The position numbers and the translations under genes are program-made. Under the pieces are notes generated by a model, which was not told the origin of the DNA, made no database searches, and was given only the letters and a program-made list of their open reading frames with translations. Shown here piece after piece: positions 41,626-50,041 of a DNA stretch of 64,000 nucleotides (position 1 is the first letter of the stretch; each line of letters opens with the position of its first letter). Origin of the DNA: Shimwellia blattae DSM 4481 = NBRC 105725 (GTDB lineage: Bacteria; Pseudomonadota; Gammaproteobacteria; Enterobacterales; Enterobacteriaceae); assembly GCF_000262305.1 (NCBI RefSeq), contig NC_017910.1, positions 1,984,001-2,048,000 on the forward strand, read 5' to 3'.

Positions 41626-41991
41626 TCAGCACCACTCGAATGAGAGCGATTCCTGATCAAAAATAACCGATGCTTCAACCCAGTCCATACCCTCAAGAAT
41701 GGCCTCGATACATTTTGCCGGGTAGCTATCATCCGCAGGGGTAAAATCCTCATAATCAGCGTCGGCGGTAAGTTTTACATCATGAAAGGCACAAACAATC
41801 ACCTGGCCGGGCTCCGCAAGATCCGGAAATTTGGTACACAACAACCGGGCCTGAAAAAATGCCCCGGGCAGATCGGCCTTCATACTTTCCGTAGCCCACT
41901 GGAGCAGTTTTTCCTGGTAGTATTTCTGAGGTAAATCGCCAGCGTTATCTTCACTCACTGGCACTGCACATAAATTCAGCATGTTAAGCAT
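41626..41991 (-). CDS. Hypothetical acidic protein
   Basis: A 121-residue acidic soluble protein that I do not recognise. It has no signal peptide, membrane segment or metal motif. Notable pieces are QKYYQEKLLQWATESMK, FFQARLLCTKFPDLAEPGQV and the acidic stretch DADYEDFTPADDSYP; it ends in SFEWC. A start nine bases downstream (41982) is also possible. A good terminator follows, which supports that it is a real, separately expressed gene. It lies next to hipBA but on its own transcript. Confidence 0.65.
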   Translation of the reverse strand: MLNMLNLCAVPVSEDNAGDLPQKYYQEKLLQWATESMKADLPGAFFQARLLCTKFPDLAEPGQVIVCAFHDVKLTADADYEDFTPADDSYPAKCIEAILEGMDWVEASVIFDQESLSFEWC

Positions 41992-42294
41992 AATTATCGT
42001 CCTTTAGCCCGCTATAACGACAAATTTATTCCATCGGTCTTAAGGAAATCTTAACGCAGATGCGTGGCTTATTAATGTTGCCACATCTTCGCAGTGACAT
42101 CCTGACACTATCACTGCTCTCTATGACTGTAGGGCAAGTGGCGGCCAAACGAGATTATTTTTATCGATCCTGCCACACAGCTCACCTCCCGGACTACATC
42201 AGCACGGGCGCAGCAGCGCCAGCGGATTAGCTGTGATTGACGGATAGCTCTGTTCAAACGGGCTTTCCCCCTGCCCCTGCTGCTGTATTGTGAA
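41992..42294. other. Intergenic region upstream of the hypothetical gene
   Basis: A 303-base stretch with no supported gene. It lies upstream of the hypothetical gene, whose promoter should be in it, and downstream of the nan gene yhcH. I see no clear terminator for the nan operon and no tRNA or small RNA signature. Confidence 0.4.
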
Positions 42295-42756
42295 TTAAAG
42301 AATATTTTTGTTCACCTTGATAACAACCTTTTTAATTTCAGCGGGCGTACCGGTACACAACCCCGGCTTATGAGGTTCATGGGGGAAGAAAACAACAAAC
42401 ATGCCCGGCGTCAGCGTTATTATCTGCTCGTCCCGGATCGCCCCGCATAACTGGTAGTCATCATCCCGGTGCCACTCTTCGCCGTGTTGTGCACTCCCGG
42501 TAAAACCGTATTTAATCTTCTCCTCACCGGCCAGTAATATCTGAATATCAATATACTGTTCATGCAGCTCCGCCTGCCTGGCGTCATCGGGCCCGGTAAG
42601 AAACTGCATAACATTCATATAGACATCATTATCCGTCAGCGTATACCGGCCCGGGTCTAACGCTTCTGGCTTTCTTTCCAGGGCGGCGCTGATTATCTGC
42701 GATAACTGCGGCGGTAATCCGGCCAACGCCGGGCTATGGGTATATCCGGCTATCAT
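42295..42756 (-). CDS. YhcH/YjgK/YiaL-family sugar anomerase-like protein
   Basis: A 153-residue cupin-like protein of the YhcH/YjgK/YiaL family (DUF386), as in the E. coli nan operon where the product NanQ/YhcH speeds sialic acid anomer conversion. Motifs are YTLTDNDVYMNVMQF, AELHEQYIDIQILLAGEEKI, and the metal-site region MFVVFFPHEPHKPGL. It overlaps nanK by four bases and is the last gene of the nanT-nanE-nanK-yhcH unit, the E. coli order. Confidence 0.88.
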   Translation of the reverse strand: MIAGYTHSPALAGLPPQLSQIISAALERKPEALDPGRYTLTDNDVYMNVMQFLTGPDDARQAELHEQYIDIQILLAGEEKIKYGFTGSAQHGEEWHRDDDYQLCGAIRDEQIITLTPGMFVVFFPHEPHKPGLCTGTPAEIKKVVIKVNKNIL

Positions 42757-43628
42757 AATCCACTCTCCTGAGCTAAAAGCGCGGCGCCTGAAAGCCCCGC
42801 ATCATGTTGATACTGTGCGGTCATCAGTGGGGTGTGATATACCGCAGGCGCCTGTAAAAGGAAGGATTCCACCAGGGATAAATACCCGTCAGCCAGCCCC
42901 ACACTGCCCCCCAGAACAACGCACTGGCAATCCGTTACCGCTTTCAGATCCGCAATTAAGCGGGCAATGGCCTGCGCAGAACGGCGGACTAAGACGCCCG
43001 CCTGCGGATGCCCCTGTAAATGCAGGGCAAAAATCTCTTTCGCGCTCATGCCCTGGAGTTCATCCGTGGCCGCGGCAGCAATACCCCGGCCGGAGGCGAT
43101 AACCTCCACACATCCGGTCCGCCCGCAGCCACAGCGCGGGCCATGGGGATCGGCCAGCGTGTGTCCGATATGCCCGGCTAACCCTCCTGCCCCGGTCAGC
43201 AGCTTACCCTGGCAGATAATACCGCCCCCGACCCCCGTCGAAACGGTGAGAAAAACCATCTCACTGTACGCGCCGGATAACGCCCGGAATTCAGCCCAGG
43301 CGGCCGCCTGGGCATCATTCACCGCCAGGCAAGGCAGCCCGGTGAGCCGGGACAAGGTCTCCGTCAGTGGATAGCGGGCCAGCCCGCCTAAATTATCCGG
43401 GTTGAGCGCCGACAATACACCGTCACGGATGATACCGGTCGCGGCCACCGCAACGCGCGAAGCCCGCCCCTGAAAGGGCGCTATCAGCTCAGCCAGCGCG
43501 CTGTTCAGGGCGTCTGGCGTCTGGCTTGCGGGGGTTGGCAGTGTGTGGCGCTCCGTGATCTGCTGCCGGTTGTCCACCAGCGCCGCCGCCAGTTTTGTGC
43601 CGCCGATATCGATAGCCAGGGTCATCAT
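42753..43628 (-). CDS. nanK: N-acetylmannosamine kinase
   Basis: A 291-residue ROK-family kinase, exactly the E. coli NanK length, that phosphorylates ManNAc. It starts MMTLAIDIGGTKLAAALV (ATP phosphate loop). The catalytic Asp is in AVNDAQAAAWAE, the ROK zinc site is GHTLADPHGPRCGCGRTGCVE and the end is HDAGLSGAALLAQ. I used the first of two adjacent ATGs (43628) because it aligns with E. coli MTTLAID; the nanE stop overlaps the pair. Confidence 0.95.
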   Translation of the reverse strand: MMTLAIDIGGTKLAAALVDNRQQITERHTLPTPASQTPDALNSALAELIAPFQGRASRVAVAATGIIRDGVLSALNPDNLGGLARYPLTETLSRLTGLPCLAVNDAQAAAWAEFRALSGAYSEMVFLTVSTGVGGGIICQGKLLTGAGGLAGHIGHTLADPHGPRCGCGRTGCVEVIASGRGIAAAATDELQGMSAKEIFALHLQGHPQAGVLVRRSAQAIARLIADLKAVTDCQCVVLGGSVGLADGYLSLVESFLLQAPAVYHTPLMTAQYQHDAGLSGAALLAQESGL

Positions 43629-44314
43629 CGCACCGCTCCACGCAGCGCATCGCTGTACCACTGGCAGATATGTTCAAGGCGCGTAATGGCCGAGCCGATA
43701 GTCACCGCCCAGGCCCCCTGCTGCATAGCCTTAGCCGCCAGCTGCGGGGAGTTATAGCGCCCTTCGGCAATCACCCGATACCCCAAATCATGCAGCGATC
43801 GGACCAGGGCAAGATCCGGTGCCTCCGGCACCTCATCGCCCACATAGCCGGAAAGCGTCGTGCCAATAATCTCCGCCCCGGCCTGATGGCAGTACATGCC
43901 ATCCTCCAGTGAGGAGCAGTCAGCCATGGCAATGCACTGATGCTGATGAATACAGGCAATCATCTCCTCAACCGGCACCGGCCGGACCCGCTGTGTCCCG
44001 TCAAAGGCGATAATGCTCGCGCCCGCCTGCGCCAGCGCGGCGACATCCTCCAGAAACGGCGTGATGCGCACTGGCGAATCATCCAGATCCCGTTTAATGA
44101 TGCCAATAATCGGCACACTCACCACCTTGCGTGCCGCGTTCATATTGGCGATCCCTTCGATACGTATCGCCACCGCCCCGGCCTGCTCTGCTGCCAGCGC
44201 CATTGCCGCAACAATCTCTGGTTTATCCAGCGGGCTGCCAGGTACAGGCTGGCAGGAAACGATCAGGCCACTGGATGCGCGAATTTTAGAATCAAGACTA
44301 TTTAACAATGACAT
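43625..44314 (-). CDS. nanE: N-acetylmannosamine-6-phosphate 2-epimerase
   Basis: A 229-residue TIM barrel (E. coli NanE 229) that converts ManNAc-6-P to GlcNAc-6-P. Motifs are GLIVSCQPVPGSPLD, IGIIKRDLDDSPVRITPF, IAFDGTQRVRP, MADCSSLEDG and GTTLSGY with VIAEGRYNSP. It lies between nanT (53 bases upstream) and nanK (overlapping), within the nan operon. Confidence 0.95.
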   Translation of the reverse strand: MSLLNSLDSKIRASSGLIVSCQPVPGSPLDKPEIVAAMALAAEQAGAVAIRIEGIANMNAARKVVSVPIIGIIKRDLDDSPVRITPFLEDVAALAQAGASIIAFDGTQRVRPVPVEEMIACIHQHQCIAMADCSSLEDGMYCHQAGAEIIGTTLSGYVGDEVPEAPDLALVRSLHDLGYRVIAEGRYNSPQLAAKAMQQGAWAVTIGSAITRLEHICQWYSDALRGAVR

Positions 44315-44367
44315 AAAACTTCCTTACTTCACTTCAGTAACTGCCCGGCCAGCGGGCACATTTATTA

Positions 44368-45858
44368 TTAATGCTCGCACTCAGCAACAGTGGCGTTTTT
44401 GGCACGACGAACGAACGCACCGCTTAACGGTTTCCCGTCAATGGCATCATGAGTACGGAGGGCTTCAGGGTTGATCCAGCGCTGAACGCGGGAAGGCATA
44501 TCCAGGCCAATCAGTAAAATAACCACGAAAGTCAGGCTGAAAGAGAGGGAGCCAAGCGCAGTGCCTAAATTCATGTGCTGGGCAACAAGCGCACCGATAA
44601 CCGGGGCCGCAGCGCCGCCTAATGCGCCCACGTTATAGGTAAACCCGAGCCCTGCTGCGCGCTGGTCAGTATCAAAATAACCGCCGATAAGTTTAGGCAG
44701 GATCCCGGCAATCCCCTGTCCCAGCATTTGCTGGAAAAACAGCAGTGCCCCCAGGGCCCAGATACTGTGGCCGCCAATCGCGAAGACCGGAATAATCAGA
44801 AACTGAGAGGCCAGCAGGCTCCAGGCATACGCTTTTCGCGTGCCGAGCCAGTCCCCGAGAAAGCCCCCGACAATGCAGCCTGCTGCTGCACCAAACCCGC
44901 TAAAGAACAGAACCTGTGCGACCGCTGCCGGGTCATAACCCAGTTCACTTTTCAGGTATGTCGGCAGTAATGCCTGAATAGGCCAGGAATAAAGGAAGGC
45001 AAATAACACCACCACCATCAGCATTACGCCGGTTGGCCAGCGCTTGCCGCTACTTTGCACCATAAAGCTGATAAAAATAACCGCGCAGACCAGCGCCAGC
45101 AGTAAAATCACGGCCTGGCTATTAACATGGCCGGTGAAGCAAAACCACAGAGCAACAGCCGCCACCAGCGTCATGACGATATTAATAACCCTGTGTTTAC
45201 CCCGGTAGAGAATATCCACCATCGTGCGGACCGGGGTTTTATTTGCCTGGCGCTCTTTCCAGTCTTCCGCTTCCGGAATATTTTTGCGTAACCACAGGGC
45301 AAAGATAATCGGCAGGATGCCAATGAGGAACAGCGCGCGCCAGCCCCAGACCGGCACGACCAGGCTGTAAACCTGTGCAGAGACCACCGCACCGACAGAA
45401 AACCCGGAGATTAAAAAACCGCTCGCTTTATTGCGTAAATGCTTTGGCCAGCTCTCAATAACATAAGTAGCACTGGAGCCGTACTCACCCGCCATGCCCA
45501 TGCCGATTAGCAGGCGGGCGATAAACATACTGGTGTAACCCGGCGCCAGGCCGCAAGCCAGGGTGCCCACAGAAAACATAATAATACTGGTGACCATTGC
45601 CAGACGCCGGCCATAGCGATCCCCCATGGCTCCCAGCATCAGCCCGCCAAACCAGCGCGAGATAAACGCGGCAGAGATCAGGCTTGCCGCCTGCACGGTA
45701 TTAAGCTGAAATTCGCTCTGAATATCAGTCAGTACCAGCGCAATCAGAACAAAATCAAAACCGTCCAGCAAATAACCAATCCACGCGGCGGAAAAAGCCC
45801 GCCATTGTGCTTTATTCAGGTGTTTGTACCATACGGTACTATTTGTTGTTGTATTCAT
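44368..45858 (-). CDS. nanT: Sialic acid transporter NanT (MFS)
   Basis: A 496-residue major facilitator, the E. coli NanT length, that imports N-acetylneuraminate with protons. It begins with AFSAAWIGYLLDGFDFVLIALVL and has the GAMGDRYGRRLAM loop, GEYGSSATYVIESWP and two additional central helices (AALWFCFTGHVN, LLLALVCAVIFISF) that are characteristic of NanT. First gene of the nanT-E-K-yhcH operon and divergent from the RpiR-type regulator. Confidence 0.94.
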   Translation of the reverse strand: MNTTTNSTVWYKHLNKAQWRAFSAAWIGYLLDGFDFVLIALVLTDIQSEFQLNTVQAASLISAAFISRWFGGLMLGAMGDRYGRRLAMVTSIIMFSVGTLACGLAPGYTSMFIARLLIGMGMAGEYGSSATYVIESWPKHLRNKASGFLISGFSVGAVVSAQVYSLVVPVWGWRALFLIGILPIIFALWLRKNIPEAEDWKERQANKTPVRTMVDILYRGKHRVINIVMTLVAAVALWFCFTGHVNSQAVILLLALVCAVIFISFMVQSSGKRWPTGVMLMVVVLFAFLYSWPIQALLPTYLKSELGYDPAAVAQVLFFSGFGAAAGCIVGGFLGDWLGTRKAYAWSLLASQFLIIPVFAIGGHSIWALGALLFFQQMLGQGIAGILPKLIGGYFDTDQRAAGLGFTYNVGALGGAAAPVIGALVAQHMNLGTALGSLSFSLTFVVILLIGLDMPSRVQRWINPEALRTHDAIDGKPLSGAFVRRAKNATVAECEH

Positions 45859-45942
45859 TTTGCTCTCCAGCGATGAGCAAAGCGTCTAAACGCCGTGTAG
45901 GGTGAAATAATGAGGCTGTATGGTTTGTCTTCCGGATATAGC

Positions 45943-45990
45943 GTGGAGCCAAACTCCGAATAATGTTATATTTAAAAAATAAAACTCCAC
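45943..45990. promoter_or_regulatory. Candidate operator for the RpiR-type nan regulator
   Basis: The 293-base divergent region between nanT and the regulator contains an inverted pair GTGGAG (45943-45948) / CTCCAC (45985-45990) and two AAACTCC boxes. The minus-strand element TGGAGTTTTA (45989-45980) nearly matches TGGAGTTATA before nanA (47114-47123). This shared motif is a good candidate for the binding site of the RpiR-family protein; binding is inferred. Confidence 0.4.
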
Positions 45991-46151
45991 AACACGGGAT
46001 TCGGTAATATGTGAACACGCTCAATAAATGATAAATTCCGTCTGCTCATCATCAGAAATGAGGTTTACGCCTCTTTTTAATGCTGTCAGGTTGTTGCTGA
46101 AACCCATATTCGCTTACGCGCTGTATATCCTAACCTGTTGAAAACAAAGCC

Positions 46152-47033
46152 ATGACACAATCAACGACTCTTATTAAAGCTGGTAAAATTCTCGATACCG
46201 TAGGGGCGATGCAAAGCAATATGACCCGCGTCGGGCAACGTATTGCCGGGTTTATTCTGGCCACGCCGGACAAAGTCACCCGGCTCTCTATTGCTGATTT
46301 ATCGCAGGAGGTTGACGTCGGCGAAGCCTCGATAATCCGGTTCTGTCGCACGATGGGTTATAAAGGATTCCAGGATTTCAAGATGGATCTGGCCATTGAA
46401 CTGGCCACCACAGACAGCCAGGACAGCAATACATTACTGGATGCGGAAATCAGTGATACGGATGACGCACACACGATTGGCTTAAAACTGCAAAGTACAA
46501 TTAATAACGTCCTTTCTGAGACGCTCAATCTGCTGGATATGCACCAGGTGGAGCAAGTGGTTGAGGCATTACACACCAGCCGCATGATCGCCATCTTCGG
46601 CGTGGGCTCATCGGGTGTCACCGCAACCGAGATGAAACACAAACTCATGCGTATCGGCCTGCAGGTGGATGCCGAAACCAATAACCATTTTATGTATATG
46701 CAGGCCGCCCTGCTCAAGGCCGGTGACGTGGCGATTGGTATCAGCCACTCCGGCGACGCCCCCGAAACGGTCCACGCCCTGAAACTGGCCAAACAGTCAG
46801 GCGCCGTTACCGTTGCGCTGACCCATAATCTGGGCTCCCCGGTCAGCGACGCTGCCGATTTCTGCCTGATTAACGGTAATCGTCAGGGCCGGTTACAGGG
46901 GGATTCCCTCGGCACAAAGACGGCGCAACTGTTTGTCCTGGATCTGATCTATACGCTGCTGGTGCAAAAAGATCCCGAACGCGCAATGACCAATAAGCTG
47001 CGCACCATGGATGCACTGTGCGGGCAGAAATAA
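46152..47033 (+). CDS. RpiR-family regulator of the nan cluster
   Basis: A 293-residue regulator with an N-terminal RpiR/HTH_6 domain (RIAGFILATPDKVTRLSIADLSQEV, GEASIIRFCRTMGYKGFQDFK, residues about 20-90) and a C-terminal SIS sugar-phosphate isomerase domain (IAIFGVGSSGVTATEMKHKL, GVAIGISHSGDAPE-like VAIGISHSGDAPETV, NLGSPVSDAADF). E. coli NanR is GntR-type; RpiR-type NanR proteins that sense ManNAc-6-P are known in Vibrio. Position between nanT and nanA strongly suggests it controls both arms. Confidence 0.88.
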   Translation: MTQSTTLIKAGKILDTVGAMQSNMTRVGQRIAGFILATPDKVTRLSIADLSQEVDVGEASIIRFCRTMGYKGFQDFKMDLAIELATTDSQDSNTLLDAEISDTDDAHTIGLKLQSTINNVLSETLNLLDMHQVEQVVEALHTSRMIAIFGVGSSGVTATEMKHKLMRIGLQVDAETNNHFMYMQAALLKAGDVAIGISHSGDAPETVHALKLAKQSGAVTVALTHNLGSPVSDAADFCLINGNRQGRLQGDSLGTKTAQLFVLDLIYTLLVQKDPERAMTNKLRTMDALCGQK

Positions 47034-47113
47034 GCGCCGCCGATCACACTTTGATGCATTGATTTTTCTCTCTGCCCCCTGGCGGTTGCAAGTCGATCGT
47101 TAACGCCCTAGCA

Positions 47114-47123
47114 TGGAGTTATA
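47114..47123 (+). promoter_or_regulatory. TGGAGTT motif upstream of nanA
   Basis: TGGAGTTATA lies 49 bases before the nanA start and matches the motif TGGAGTTTTA found before nanT. It may be the regulator site of the nanA promoter. Only a single near-match supports this. Confidence 0.35.
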
Positions 47124-47171
47124 CTTCATAATTATTTTCATTAAGAAACAAAACACCGTAAGAGGTTTTTT

Positions 47172-48062
47172 ATGCACAAGTTAACAGGTCTGATTGCCGC
47201 CCCACATACCCCCTTTAACACAGACAGTAGCGTTAATTACCCGGTGATCGACCGCATTGCCGGGCACCTCATTGAGCAGGGCGTTAACGGTGTTTATATC
47301 TGTGGCACAACCGGTGAAGGCATTCATTGTTCTGTTGATGAACGTAAAAAAATTGCCGAACGCTGGGTTGCCGCCAGCCAGGGTAAGCTCAGCATCACGC
47401 TGCACACCGGCGCGCTGAGCATCGCGGACTCTCTGGAACTGAGCCGTCACGCCGAAACTTTAGATATTTTTGCGACATCGGTTATCGGGCCGTGCTTCTT
47501 TAAACCGGGCACCGTTGAAGACTTAGTCGAATATTGCCGGATTATTGCCGCCGCCGCCCCCTCCAAAGGCTTTTATTATTATCACTCGGGCATGTCCGGC
47601 CTGAGCCTGGATATGGAGCAGTTTCTGATAACCGCCGCCGACAGGATCCCTAACTTGTCGGGCATGAAGTTTAACTCCGGCGATATGTACGAATTCCAGC
47701 GCTGCCTGCGGGTGAATAACGGCCAGTTTGATATTCCGTTTGGTGTGGATGAATTTCTGCCCGCCGGGTTAGCCTGTGGCGCGGTGGGGGCCGTTGGCAG
47801 CACCTATAACTACGCAGCGCCGCTGTATCACCGGCTGATCGAGAGCTTTAACCGGGGCGACCATCAGGACGTGGCGGCCTGTATGGATAAAGTGATCGCG
47901 ATTATTCGTGTCCTGGTGCAGTACGGTGGAGTGGCCGCCGGGAAGCTGGCCATGCAGCTGCACGGTATTGATGTCGGCGATCCGCGCCGTCCCCTGCGCC
48001 CGATGACACCCGGGCAGAAAAAAGAGGCGCTGGAAAAATTCCGGGCCGCCGACTTTATCTGA
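47172..48062 (+). CDS. nanA: N-acetylneuraminate lyase, eukaryote-like subtype
   Basis: A 296-residue DHDPS-family class I aldolase that splits sialic acid into ManNAc and pyruvate. The Schiff-base Lys is at 166 (SGMKFNSGD) and the catalytic Tyr at 137 (FYYYHSG); the substrate loop GTTGEG and the VGSTYNYAAPLY segment are present. The sequence (KLTGLIAAPHTPF, TLHTGALSIADSLELSRHAE, FYYYH, FGVDEFL) looks nearer to animal NPL-type lyases than to E. coli NanA (which has GGSTGE and YNIPALSG). It has its own promoter 138 bases after the regulator gene. Function is supported by the neighbouring nanK, nanE and nanT. Confidence 0.85.
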   Translation: MHKLTGLIAAPHTPFNTDSSVNYPVIDRIAGHLIEQGVNGVYICGTTGEGIHCSVDERKKIAERWVAASQGKLSITLHTGALSIADSLELSRHAETLDIFATSVIGPCFFKPGTVEDLVEYCRIIAAAAPSKGFYYYHSGMSGLSLDMEQFLITAADRIPNLSGMKFNSGDMYEFQRCLRVNNGQFDIPFGVDEFLPAGLACGAVGAVGSTYNYAAPLYHRLIESFNRGDHQDVAACMDKVIAIIRVLVQYGGVAAGKLAMQLHGIDVGDPRRPLRPMTPGQKKEALEKFRAADFI

Positions 48063-48081
48063 TTCAGATAAAACACACTGT

Positions 48082-48105
48082 CCGGCCCCGGCATCACGGG
48101 GCCGG
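48082..48105. terminator. Hairpin between nanA and pptA
   Basis: A perfect 9-bp GC stem (CCGGCCCCG / CGGGGCCGG) with a six-base loop lies between convergent stops. No T-tract follows on either side, so it is terminator-like rather than a proven intrinsic terminator. Confidence 0.6.
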
Positions 48106-48111
48106 CACATA

Positions 48112-48336
48112 TCACATCTGATACCCGGGCTTTTTAACCAGGTCCGGGCTGTGAATAATCCGGTCGTAGACATCTGCCTTCCAGTTATCCGGCGCCACGG
48201 TTCCCATGGTCACGGAAAGCGCGCCCTCTTTTGACTGAAAATGTTTCTGAATAACGGCGCACAGCTCTGCGGCGATGGCTTCTTTTTCTTCGCTGCTCAC
48301 TTCACGGGGGAAATATTTTACATCGATATGAGGCAT
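48112..48336 (-). CDS. pptA: 4-oxalocrotonate tautomerase-family protein PptA
   Basis: A 74-residue tautomerase (E. coli PptA/YdcE is 77). It begins with the catalytic N-terminal Pro after the initiator Met (MPHIDVKYFPRE), has the family helix EEKEAIAAELCAVIQKHF and ends KKPGYQM as in PptA. The start at 48336 is set by the need for Pro as residue 2 and by AGGAG eight bases upstream. The physiological substrate is unknown. Confidence 0.9.
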   Translation of the reverse strand: MPHIDVKYFPREVSSEEKEAIAAELCAVIQKHFQSKEGALSVTMGTVAPDNWKADVYDRIIHSPDLVKKPGYQM

Positions 48337-48435
48337 GTCACTCTCCTGAACGGTTTGCAGAAAATGCAGGGCCTCTACTATAACGCCTGGTTCAGGGAAT
48401 AAAAGACGGGACAATACTGCGGCGGGGAAATAATA

Positions 48436-48456
48436 AGGGCGCCTGCACAGCGCCCT
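48436..48456 (-). terminator. Terminator after the DUF1471 gene
   Basis: On the minus strand a 7-bp stem (AGGGCGC / GCGCCCT) is followed by TTATTATTT, twelve bases beyond the stop of the DUF1471 gene, a plausible weak intrinsic terminator. Confidence 0.65.
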
Positions 48457-48467
48457 GTCTGAATCTG

Positions 48468-48746
48468 TTATTTGAAGACTTCAGCAACCGCGTCAAAGTT
48501 CGGGCCATGCTGACGTGCTGCGATAATAACGTAGTATTTACCGCCTTTTGCATCTGCCAGTTGAGATAATTTTTTATGCAGATCAGACGGTGAAGACACC
48601 TGCCCGCCGCTTGCGCTGACAGACACGTTACCGATGTAGTTCAGGTTGAAATGGTGCGCTTCATCTTTAGAAATCAAATCTGCTGCTGAAGCACTGAATG
48701 CCGCCATTGATGCCACTAATGCAGAGGAAATCAGAATCTTTTTCAT
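48468..48746 (-). CDS. DUF1471 (YhcN/BhsA/McbA) periplasmic stress protein
   Basis: A 92-residue protein with a signal peptide (about 22 residues, cleavage after SASA-AD) and a single DUF1471 domain of about 55 residues. Typical features are the IGNVSVSA strand, DLHKKLSQLADAKGGKYYVI and a final DAVAEVFK. Members such as BhsA and YhcN are induced by oxidative, acid or metal stress and influence biofilm. The start at 48746 precedes the signal peptide directly. Confidence 0.87.
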   Translation of the reverse strand: MKKILISSALVASMAAFSASAADLISKDEAHHFNLNYIGNVSVSASGGQVSSPSDLHKKLSQLADAKGGKYYVIIAARQHGPNFDAVAEVFK

Positions 48747-48994
48747 GTTGTATACCCGTTCCGTTTGATAAAGATATGCCATACAGACTTCACCACACCG
48801 CGCCCCTTATGGGGTTTTGCAGCGGGTTGATGTGTTCACTGTCATCATGCCACCGGACCCATTTTGGTTCCCTGAGATCCGATGCAGTAAGCGTAGCGTA
48901 AATTTAAACAATCAGTAATTATTTTTTTTAAAAAATACCTGTTTTTAGTCGCAAAATTAACATGTTAATGATTCCCTGGCTGATTATAAGAAGG

Positions 48995-49900
48995 TTACAT
49001 ATCTCCGATAGTCAGCTCCAGATAGTCAAGAAAATGGCGCACGGCCGATAACAGCCCGCGCCGGGACGGGTATAACGCATGAATAATCCGGTGACCGGGC
49101 TGCCATTCCGGGAGCACAGGAATAAGCCGGCCCGCATCCAGATCCGCCTTCAGCATCATGCGCGGCAGAATGGTAACCCCAAGCCCCGCCAGGGCCCCCT
49201 GGTGCAGCATCACCAGATCATCACTGGCAAGCCTTGGCCGGTAGCTGAAAAGCTGGGCCTCTCCCTGCGGGTTGGTCAGCCGCCAGTGTCCGTACATCCG
49301 CTCATCCTGCTGGCTGACCCCCAGCACCGGCATGTTTGCCAGATCCTCCAGGCTCCGGGGTGCGCCATATTTTTCCAGCAGTGCGGGGCTTGCCACCAGC
49401 GACTGATACCCCCGCCCGAGATACTTAACAATCAGCTCGCTGTCTTCCAGCGGTGGCGGTAACACCCGCAGAGCCAGATCAAACCCCTCGCCGATGACAT
49501 CCACCCGCCGGTTAGTGGACTCCACCTCAATGGTCACCTCCGGGAACTGGTGCATATAGTCAGAGACAATCGCCCCGACACAGGAGTGCAGCAACACCAC
49601 ATGGCAGCTGAAGCGCACATTCCCCCGGGGCACCTGGTTTACCCGCTCAATAACCATCTGGGCGGCCTGGGCATCCGCCACCAGCGACTGGCAGTGCTGG
49701 TAATACTGCCAGCCGATATCCGTCACATTAAACCGGCGCGTGGAGCGCTGGATCAGCCGCACCCCCAGGCGCTCTTCAAGGGCGGCAATCCGGCGGCTGA
49801 GCGTTGATCGCGGTATCCCGGTACTGCGCGACGCCTCTGCAAATCCCCCCCGCTCCACTACCCGGGCAAAGTAATAGAGGTCATTCAGATCCTGCTGCAT
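48995..49900 (-). CDS. LysR-family transcriptional regulator
   Basis: A 301-residue LysR protein. The helix-turn-helix is at about residues 4-60 (DLYYFARVVERGGFAEASRSTGIPRSTLSRRIAALEERLGVRLIQRSTR, in pieces), and a type II periplasmic-binding fold effector domain follows (GNVRFSCHVVLLH, EGFDLALRVLPPP, GALAGLGVTILPR). It is divergent from the HlyD/DUF2955 pair with 141 bases between, so it probably regulates that efflux unit, as AaeR does for aaeAB. Confidence 0.88.
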   Translation of the reverse strand: MQQDLNDLYYFARVVERGGFAEASRSTGIPRSTLSRRIAALEERLGVRLIQRSTRRFNVTDIGWQYYQHCQSLVADAQAAQMVIERVNQVPRGNVRFSCHVVLLHSCVGAIVSDYMHQFPEVTIEVESTNRRVDVIGEGFDLALRVLPPPLEDSELIVKYLGRGYQSLVASPALLEKYGAPRSLEDLANMPVLGVSQQDERMYGHWRLTNPQGEAQLFSYRPRLASDDLVMLHQGALAGLGVTILPRMMLKADLDAGRLIPVLPEWQPGHRIIHALYPSRRGLLSAVRHFLDYLELTIGDM

Positions 49901-50041
49901 AGTATTGGTCCATAAATGGAATAGTGATGCTCATTTTAAACTGTTTTATGAAAATTAGTCTGGTAATAAAATTATTAGCAGCGGATCCTATTATTCTGTG
50001 TTTTCACCTGCCCCGCTGCTGTCATTAGAAGGATACAAGGT

